NCBI GenBank assembly: GCA_001804205.1
Contig: MHFM01000012.1
Coordinates: 34,324 to 41,963, forward strand
Reading direction: 5' to 3'
Source: Omnitrophica bacterium RIFCSPLOWO2_01_FULL_45_10b
Lineage (GTDB): Bacteria; Omnitrophota; Omnitrophia; Omnitrophales; Danuiimicrobiaceae
Length of the DNA: 7,640 nucleotides
The translations under genes were made by a program, and so were the position numbers. Of the stretch, positions 1 to 5,077 are shown piece by piece (position 1 is the first letter of the stretch; every line of letters starts with the position of its first letter). The notes under the pieces were generated by a model that was not told the DNA's origin, did not search any database, and saw only the letters and a list, made by a program, of their open reading frames with translations.

Positions 1-114
1 AGAACGGCTGATTTGAACCGACTCTTTTCCACTGGTTTCATTTGTCGATGAAGTGGTTTCCTTTTGATCTTGAGATCGTTTCTCTCCCGCTTCACTTTTG
101 CCGTGCTTTGTCAT
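1..114 (-). CDS. grpE: GrpE, N-terminal fragment (partial)
   Basis: Only the first 38 codons are visible; the gene continues past the low-coordinate edge of the window. The ATG at 114-112 follows the hrcA stop codon (118-116) by a single base, so translation is probably coupled to hrcA; no convincing Shine-Dalgarno site of its own is seen. The visible peptide starts MTKHGKSEAGEKR and is highly polar and charged (Lys, Glu, Ser, Thr, Gln), with no hydrophobic segment. GrpE proteins usually begin with such a disordered charged tail before the long coiled coil, but the diagnostic GrpE domain lies outside the window. The assignment rests mainly on gene order: hrcA followed by grpE and then dnaK is the standard arrangement in many bacteria. 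GrpE is the nucleotide exchange factor of the cytoplasmic DnaK chaperone. The gene should share the CIRCE-controlled promoter at 1199-1260. Confidence 0.72.
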   Translation of the reverse strand, partial: MTKHGKSEAGEKRSQDQKETTSSTNETSGKESVQISRS

Positions 115-115
115 T

Positions 116-1162
116 TTATAACCATTTCTCTAGCGCTTCTCCCAAGCGGCGTGAGACAAAATCAACCAATGAAACGATTCTGTCATAATGCATCCGCCTA
201 GGCCCTACAACACCAAGGGTGCCCACAATCCGCTCATTGACCCGATATTGAGCGGTAACAAAAGAACAATCCCGCATATCCTGGCACTGATGCTCTAAAC
301 CAATTTGTACTTGCGCGCCTGGATGTTCAGAAGTGCCGTGGATTAAATTCATGAGCGATTCTTTTGATTCCAACATTTTAAAAAGGCGCCTTGATTTTTC
401 AAAATTTTGAAATTCGGGCTGTTCCAAAACATGGCGTGACCCTTCCAAAGCAATTCGCCTTTCGGCCGCCTTTGGAAAACTTTCAAGCACAATGGCATGC
501 GCCGCTTTGTAAAGAGCGCGCAACGAATCCTGTGCTTGTTCCAATCGATCGGCCAAATGAGTATGGATATCGGCCAAAAGCACTCCTTCCAATTCCTGGT
601 TTAAGAAACGGTTGAGACGAGAAAGTTCTGATTCGGGGATGACTTCCTTCATATCGATCATCGAACTTTGAATAAAACCGCTATTGGTCACACATACGAC
701 AAGCAAATGCTGCCGGCCAATCGGCGTAAGCTCAATACGTTTCAGCGCTAATTGTTCAAAGGATGGAAATATCACAAGGCCTGCTTGTTCCGACAGCGTA
801 GACAAAATTTTAGAAGTCCGTTCCACAAGGGTTTCGATATGATGAATCTTGTCACGGTACTCCCTGGCGACAAGAGCGGCAACATGAGGGGGTACTTTAG
901 GTTCCGGCATGAGGCAATCCACATAATACCGATAGCCTTTATCTGTTGGGACTCTGCCTGCCGAAGTATGCGGCTGTTCAATATAATCCCGCTCTTCTAA
1001 ATTGTGCATTTCATTGCGAATGGTAGCGGGAGAAAGCTCGCCTTGATAACATTTTTGGTAAAATTTTGAAATGGTACGCGAGCCCACCGGATTGATTGTA
1101 TCAACGTAGGTCGTCACGATCATTTGTAAAACCTGTTTTTGCCGCTCCTTTAAATCTTGCAT
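116..1162 (-). CDS. hrcA: Heat-inducible transcription repressor HrcA
   Basis: HrcA is a cytoplasmic dimeric repressor that binds the CIRCE operator and shuts off chaperone genes; in characterised species GroEL keeps it active. The protein is 348 residues, the usual family length. Residues 1-82 form the winged-helix DNA-binding domain, with the family-typical motifs PVGSRTISK (25-33), SPATIRNEM (44-52) and QPHTSAGRVPTDKGYRYYVD (63-82). The middle and C-terminal parts match the dimerisation/GAF-like region, ending near IVGTLGVVGPRRMHYDRIV. The frame could also begin one codon upstream at a GTG (1165-1163). I chose the ATG at 1162-1160 because the Shine-Dalgarno AAGGGG (1174-1169) sits six bases before it but only three before the GTG. 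The loop between SRTISK and SPATIRN (FYQKCYQGEL) looks a few residues longer than in many homologues. A CIRCE site directly upstream confirms the identity and indicates autorepression. hrcA is followed one base later by grpE. Confidence 0.97.
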   Translation of the reverse strand: MQDLKERQKQVLQMIVTTYVDTINPVGSRTISKFYQKCYQGELSPATIRNEMHNLEERDYIEQPHTSAGRVPTDKGYRYYVDCLMPEPKVPPHVAALVAREYRDKIHHIETLVERTSKILSTLSEQAGLVIFPSFEQLALKRIELTPIGRQHLLVVCVTNSGFIQSSMIDMKEVIPESELSRLNRFLNQELEGVLLADIHTHLADRLEQAQDSLRALYKAAHAIVLESFPKAAERRIALEGSRHVLEQPEFQNFEKSRRLFKMLESKESLMNLIHGTSEHPGAQVQIGLEHQCQDMRDCSFVTAQYRVNERIVGTLGVVGPRRMHYDRIVSLVDFVSRRLGEALEKWL

Positions 1163-1168
1163 CACATA

Positions 1169-1174
1169 CCCCTT
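1169..1174 (-). promoter_or_regulatory. Shine-Dalgarno site that decides the hrcA start
   Basis: On the minus strand the sequence reads AAGGGG, then TATGTG, then ATG (1162-1160). The six-base spacing favours this ATG over the in-frame GTG one codon upstream, which would be only three bases from the site. A second ATG at 1167-1165 is out of frame. Confidence 0.7.
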
Positions 1175-1198
1175 TTTTGAACGTGCTCAAAACAAAAA

Positions 1199-1225
1199 TT
1201 AGCACTCTCTAGTACCGAGCGCTAA
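1199..1225 (-). promoter_or_regulatory. CIRCE operator (HrcA binding site)
   Basis: The known CIRCE consensus is TTAGCACTC, nine bases, GAGTGCTAA. Here the plus strand reads TTAGCACTC (1199-1207), a nine-base spacer (1208-1216), then GAGCGCTAA (1217-1225): a perfect left half, a right half with one mismatch, and the exact spacer. The site lies between the -10 box of the hrcA promoter and the hrcA start codon, covering the predicted transcription start. Bound HrcA would therefore block RNA polymerase. Heat shock should induce the hrcA-grpE operon through this site. Confidence 0.96.
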
Positions 1226-1231
1226 TTGTGG

Positions 1232-1260
1232 ATTGTATCACGAAAAATCGATCGCTTCAA
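1232..1260 (-). promoter_or_regulatory. Sigma-70-type promoter of the hrcA-grpE operon
   Basis: On the minus strand TTGAAG (1260-1255) is separated by exactly 17 bases from TACAAT (1237-1232). These match the -35 and -10 consensus at four and five of six positions respectively. The predicted start is near 1225, at the upstream edge of the CIRCE operator, which is the expected geometry for HrcA repression. The promoter sits between the lipoprotein stop codon (1317) and hrcA. Confidence 0.82.
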
Positions 1261-1316
1261 GATTGGGAAGTTAAGCCTTAGAATTTCAGTGAAGCTAAGT
1301 TAAAAGCGAGCAGCGA

Positions 1317-2753
1317 TTAGAAAGGAGCGCTGAGTAGAGCGGCGATGTTTAACTTTTTCTCTCTAAAAAGATCAAGTTGATCGGGATCGAGCTTTAGGAC
1401 GGCGGGAGGATTTCCCTGCTGCCAAATCAGTTCCAAACGGTTGAAATCTTTAAATTGATAACTCCGAATCACATCGGAAAATTCCCGAAGAACCAATTCA
1501 AATAAATAAAGAATATCTTCATCTGAAATAAGTTGATCAATCGTCTGCGAAGGCTGAGTCATTTCTTTTGTTGCTAAATCAAAGTATAAGGCAAAATAGG
1601 GTTTGTTGTCGCTACCATCATTTTTTGGTTGCGCATTAGTGCCAGAACGAAAAGCAAAATTAATTTGCGCCTGCCGAATCGTATGATGAATCCGTTCGTT
1701 GGCTGAAAGCAGCGCCTGAATCCTGCGGTTCATCTGACGCACCAAAAATTCACCAAGCACAATCTCATCCACCGAAAACCGCTCAGGCCACGATTTCAAA
1801 TTCCGCGCAAGATCAAGATCTGGAGGAAGTTGGATTTTCTGAAGCTGTTTGGCTTCATTTAAATAATAGAACGGAAGAACTTGTTCGATTTTAAATTGCG
1901 GTTCGGAAGGTTCTACAACAAAAATATATTCCAGCGGCGCCTGGGCTGGTTTGGTCGAAACCGTATGAGAAGAGTTTGCCTGATCTGCCTGTCTAATTTT
2001 AGCGTAAACCAATGCCTTGGCATCGCGGTACGCTCGGCTTTTGATTTCAGAAATTTCAACGCTCAGTTTTTGATTGTCCTTAAGATTGGACAAAAAACTA
2101 TAGAAAAGAGGTGATATGGTTTCAGGGCTCGGAGGAATTGAAAAATAAAGTTTTCCAAGTTCCTCCATGCCGAGATGAGAAGCATCTTTGAAAAGCCCCC
2201 GAACCGGCTTTTCCCAAAGGGCCGCCCGGTTAAATTTTAATTCATGGAGCACGCGCTTCCGATATTCGGTACGCGAAATATCCCACAAGCGGACCCGCCG
2301 AACGTCGGGCACATAACCCATCAAAACAAGTTGAAGCCCCGTTGATTCCACATCGGTTGCTTGAAGTATGTAAAAATCGATTTCTTTATCAGAACTTAAC
2401 AGCACCCGCGAAATGGTAAACAGGACATTTTCAAGCTGTTCCATGGCTTGCGGCTCAGGCTCAAAAAGCGAATCTAAACTCGAAACATTTCCCGATAAAA
2501 TTTCTTGCCGTACATCTGTTGTGAATAACTTTCTAAGAGGCAAAAATACGCCGATGGTTTTTCCGGCAAATTTCACCTCGACGTCTTCAACTTTATATTC
2601 GTTTTTACAAATTTCTTTAATTGCGCTTTCTACTTTCTCGGGCGGATACGTTGCCGTTCCGCACCCAACAATGGTAAGGGTCAAAAACCCTCCCAATAGG
2701 TAAAATAGGTAACTCCTCGAAAGTTTTTTATGCATTTGATTGATTGTTTTCAT
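1317..2753 (-). CDS. Large lipoprotein of unknown function
   Basis: I do not recognise this family. From the ATG at 2753-2751 the protein has 478 residues. It opens with a lysine-containing n-region (MKTINQMHKKLSRS), a hydrophobic stretch (about residues 15-30, YLFYLLGGFLTLTIVG) and a lipobox IVGC with Cys31, so it is probably lipidated and membrane anchored. Gly follows the cysteine, so there is no Asp inner-membrane retention signal. The mature part is soluble-looking, mixed alpha/beta and rich in charged residues, with no further membrane segment and no catalytic motif I can identify. The open frame extends upstream to a TTG at 2834, but that start would put an unnatural leader before the signal peptide and place a terminator hairpin inside the gene. 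The chosen ATG has only AGG directly before it, so initiation is uncertain; Met7 (2735) is an alternative. It follows the ftsH-like gene and precedes the hrcA promoter. A role in envelope maintenance is only a guess. Confidence 0.8.
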   Translation of the reverse strand: MKTINQMHKKLSRSYLFYLLGGFLTLTIVGCGTATYPPEKVESAIKEICKNEYKVEDVEVKFAGKTIGVFLPLRKLFTTDVRQEILSGNVSSLDSLFEPEPQAMEQLENVLFTISRVLLSSDKEIDFYILQATDVESTGLQLVLMGYVPDVRRVRLWDISRTEYRKRVLHELKFNRAALWEKPVRGLFKDASHLGMEELGKLYFSIPPSPETISPLFYSFLSNLKDNQKLSVEISEIKSRAYRDAKALVYAKIRQADQANSSHTVSTKPAQAPLEYIFVVEPSEPQFKIEQVLPFYYLNEAKQLQKIQLPPDLDLARNLKSWPERFSVDEIVLGEFLVRQMNRRIQALLSANERIHHTIRQAQINFAFRSGTNAQPKNDGSDNKPYFALYFDLATKEMTQPSQTIDQLISDEDILYLFELVLREFSDVIRSYQFKDFNRLELIWQQGNPPAVLKLDPDQLDLFREKKLNIAALLSAPF

Positions 2754-2756
2754 CCT

Positions 2757-2791
2757 ATTATAAGAAAAGCGGAGCGTATGTGCCCCGCTTT
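2757..2791 (-). terminator. Rho-independent terminator after the ftsH-like gene
   Basis: On the minus strand AAAGCGGGGC (2791-2782) pairs with GCTCCGCTTT (2775-2766): ten base pairs including one G-U, closed by the six-base loop ACATAC. The right arm runs into a T-rich tract (TTTTCTT). It begins about 45 bases after the ftsH-like stop codon and ends just before the likely lipoprotein start. On the plus strand the hairpin lacks a T tract, so it is oriented for minus-strand transcripts. Confidence 0.75.
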
Positions 2792-2834
2792 CTCCATGCC
2801 GTGTCATTTGCCTAAGCGCTCTGTTAAAATCCAA

Positions 2835-4493
2835 TCATTTCGATGAGGATTCTCCCGACTTGGCATCCTGACTCTTAAATTCACGAGGGTTTGCTTTCCC
2901 ATATTCAGCAAAAATGGCCTCGATTTCATCATACTCAAGCTCCTGACGGACCAAAAGTTCATGCGCGAATCGTTCAAGAATTGTTTTCTCGCGCTTCAAA
3001 AGTTCATCCACTTCATCCATGCAACTTTTTAGAATTTTATTCGTATCCTCATTTAATTTCGCTTTCACAGTTTCCGAAAGTTCATTCTCTGGAATCGATG
3101 AATAATCTCCGATATAACCAGAAGGCCCCATTCCTAATTTCCAAACCATGAAATGAGCAATCTTCATCGCATTCGTAAAATCAGCTGATACACCGGTCGT
3201 GGTCACTCCCTTTTTGACTCTCTCGGCCACATACCCCGCAATCGCGCATTTAATATCCGCCAAAAGCTTGTCGCGGTCATGAGAAAAGTACTCTTCGCGA
3301 GGTTGGTGATGAACGACGCCAAGGCTTGTTTTTCTGGGAATAATAGAAGCTTTAAATACGTCGTCCGTCGGATGCAAAAAATAAATGGTGAGCAAATGCC
3401 CAGCCTCATGATAAGCGGTCATCTCTTTTTCGGAATCTTGCATCTTGATTTTATTTTTAACGCCGAGTTCAATTCGCTCAATGGCTTCCGTAATTTCCTT
3501 ATAAGACACTACCTCTTTTCCGTTTCGAGTCGCAATCAGCGCCGCTTCTTTAATAATGCTCTCAATCTCAGCCGGTGATTTTCCGACGGCTTTTCGGGCC
3601 AAATGCCCGATATCGATAGAAGCCTCGTGTTTGACTTTGCCCAAATAATATTGAAACAGCTTCTCTCTGCCCTCAAGACCCGGCCGTATGATATAAACTT
3701 TTCGGTCAAAACGTCCCGGGCGAAGAAGCGCGGGATCAAGCACATCTTCCTGAGCGTTTGTAGCGCCGATGACGATCACATTTTCTTGATGGCTTCCCAA
3801 ACCATCCATTTCGACAAGCAATTGGTTTTGGGTTGAATTGGTTTCGGAGCCACCGCCAAATTGATTGAATACGCGGTTACGCCCCATCGCGTCCAATTCG
3901 TCAATAAACACAATACAGCCGCCAAAACCATAGGCAAGCGAGCGCGCCTTTTTGAATAATTTCCGAACACGTGCCGCACCAACACCCACAAAAATTTCAA
4001 CAAACTCACTGGCAGACATGGATAAAAACGGGAGGCCAGCTTCTGTGGCGATTGCTTTCGCAAGATAGGTTTTGCCGCAACCAGGAGGCCCGATCATTAA
4101 AATGCCGCGAAGGATTCTGCCGCCGATTGCTTTCAAGCGCGCATGGTCCTTAATTAATTGAACGACTTCCCAGGCTTCTTCTTTGGCTTCATCGATTCCT
4201 ACCACATCAGAAAAGCGGATATTAACGTCTGCACCCTTCACACTTTTCTTATCGATCTTGGAAAAACCGCCCTGAAGAACGACGAGGTAAAGATAAACAA
4301 AAATGACGGCGTTCATCGCCACCATTAAAAGTTGAAGCGGCATGGTCGCTAAAGTGATATTCCGATAATAAGATTCAAGGGACATCATTCCCCAAATGGC
4401 GAGAATCACAAGAATCACAGCGGCAAAGGCAATGAGGATTTTTGCCCGGTAGTTCAAAAAATGCATCTTGAGGCGTCGATAAGAGTTACTCAT
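2835..4493 (-). CDS. ftsH: FtsH-family membrane AAA+ zinc metalloprotease lacking the usual periplasmic domain
   Basis: FtsH proteases are inner-membrane hexamers that use ATP to pull out and degrade membrane and unstable cytoplasmic proteins. This 552-residue protein has membrane segments at about 18-37 and 52-73. It then has the AAA module: Walker A GPPGCGKT (135-142), pore loop FVGVG (168-172), Walker B FIDELD (196-201), and the second region of homology with arginine fingers in LRPGRFDR (257-264). The M41 peptidase part carries HEAGH (362-366), and Asp438 in TTGVSADF matches the third zinc ligand, so both active sites look intact. Canonical FtsH is roughly 600-650 residues with about 70 residues between the two membrane segments. 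Here only about 14 remain, hence the short length. The C-terminus ends in a polar Ser/Lys/Glu tail. The ATG at 4493 has a weak GGA five bases upstream and a better AAGGAA about 12 bases upstream. It has its own promoter (4584-4612) and a terminator (2757-2791). It may be a specialised paralogue of a housekeeping FtsH elsewhere. Confidence 0.93.
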   Translation of the reverse strand: MSNSYRRLKMHFLNYRAKILIAFAAVILVILAIWGMMSLESYYRNITLATMPLQLLMVAMNAVIFVYLYLVVLQGGFSKIDKKSVKGADVNIRFSDVVGIDEAKEEAWEVVQLIKDHARLKAIGGRILRGILMIGPPGCGKTYLAKAIATEAGLPFLSMSASEFVEIFVGVGAARVRKLFKKARSLAYGFGGCIVFIDELDAMGRNRVFNQFGGGSETNSTQNQLLVEMDGLGSHQENVIVIGATNAQEDVLDPALLRPGRFDRKVYIIRPGLEGREKLFQYYLGKVKHEASIDIGHLARKAVGKSPAEIESIIKEAALIATRNGKEVVSYKEITEAIERIELGVKNKIKMQDSEKEMTAYHEAGHLLTIYFLHPTDDVFKASIIPRKTSLGVVHHQPREEYFSHDRDKLLADIKCAIAGYVAERVKKGVTTTGVSADFTNAMKIAHFMVWKLGMGPSGYIGDYSSIPENELSETVKAKLNEDTNKILKSCMDEVDELLKREKTILERFAHELLVRQELEYDEIEAIFAEYGKANPREFKSQDAKSGESSSK

Positions 4494-4583
4494 GGCTATC
4501 CAAGTTTCCTTTTTCTACGTCCAGCAATGACAATAAGTTAAGTACCGTTACGTGTTTATTTTCAAATACACAAATACAATTTA

Positions 4584-4612
4584 AGAATACAGCTAAAGGA
4601 TACAATTGTCAA
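4584..4612 (-). promoter_or_regulatory. Sigma-70-type promoter of the ftsH-like gene
   Basis: On the minus strand a perfect -35 TTGACA (4612-4607) is followed after exactly 17 bases by TATTCT (4589-4584), four of six matches to the -10 consensus. The start would be near 4577, giving an AT-rich leader of about 84 bases before the ATG at 4493. I see no strong hairpin or repressor-like palindrome in that leader. The promoter lies just after the stop codon of the small secreted protein gene. Confidence 0.75.
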
Positions 4613-4634
4613 GGGAAGCACAAATTTATGCAAC

Positions 4635-4997
4635 CTATTTAACATCAATAGGTTCAGTGTCGGAATCTTCGGTATTGCCCTCCCAGAAAAACCATTCGTC
4701 TTCCCAGTTGCTGCTAGAGGAAGATTTTTCCGAGGGTTGGTTTGCTTGTTTTATTTCCGGTTTTTGATACGGTTTTTTAACCAAAAAATGCGCCGTATCA
4801 AGCATTTTAAAGGTAGGTGAAGCCGGCTGAAGTTCCCCTTCGCGTGTCAGCAGCTCTTCAGTAACGGCAACAACGTTGGATTGGGTATCTTTAACGGGAT
4901 CTTTTTCATAGCTGGCAAAAATGAATTTTGAAGGATCCGCAAAGGAAAGCAAAAGAAAAAAATAAGCTATTTTTTTTAAAACCGAGGAATGGATCAT
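4635..4997 (-). CDS. Small secreted acidic protein of unknown function
   Basis: This gene encodes 120 residues and I do not recognise the family. The ATG at 4997-4995 is preceded by a strong Shine-Dalgarno AAAGGAAG (5012-5005) with seven bases of spacing, which supports a real gene. The N-terminus looks like a signal peptide: Lys8-Lys9, then a hydrophobic core at about 10-19 (IAYFFLLLSF). A plausible signal peptidase I site lies after Ala20 (SFA before Asp), or alternatively after Ser29. No lipobox cysteine is present. The mature part is short and polar. It has a basic Lys/Gln/Pro middle (about 74-88), a run of serines, and then an acidic, aromatic tail containing WEDEWFFWEG and ending DTEPIDVK. 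It looks largely disordered, as if it were a binding tail or linker rather than an enzyme. It lies 80 bases after uvrA with no terminator seen between them, so it may be read from the uvrA transcript. Confidence 0.7.
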   Translation of the reverse strand: MIHSSVLKKIAYFFLLLSFADPSKFIFASYEKDPVKDTQSNVVAVTEELLTREGELQPASPTFKMLDTAHFLVKKPYQKPEIKQANQPSEKSSSSSNWEDEWFFWEGNTEDSDTEPIDVK

Positions 4998-5077
4998 GTT
5001 TTAACTTCCTTTATTAAATAAATAACTTCCAATCCGACAAAAGTCAAATATCTCTGGTATTATTAACAGATAAAAAC

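Noticed and set aside
391..1000. Plus-strand open frames opposite hrcA (391-615 and 752-1000)
   Set aside because: They are antisense to a firmly identified gene, have no recognisable protein motifs, and look like shadows of its codon pattern.
1271..1303. Inverted repeat (TTAA and CTTAG pairing with CTAAG and TTAA) after the lipoprotein gene
   Set aside because: The stem is short, AT-rich and bulged, and no T tract follows on either strand, so I do not call it a terminator.
2754..2834. TTG at 2834 as the lipoprotein start
   Set aside because: It would add 27 residues before a normal lipoprotein signal peptide, and the added stretch spans the terminator hairpin.
5019..5047. Possible promoter TTGACT, 17 bp, TATTTA before the small secreted protein
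   Set aside because: The -10 match is only three of six, and the predicted start would fall inside the Shine-Dalgarno sequence, leaving almost no leader.
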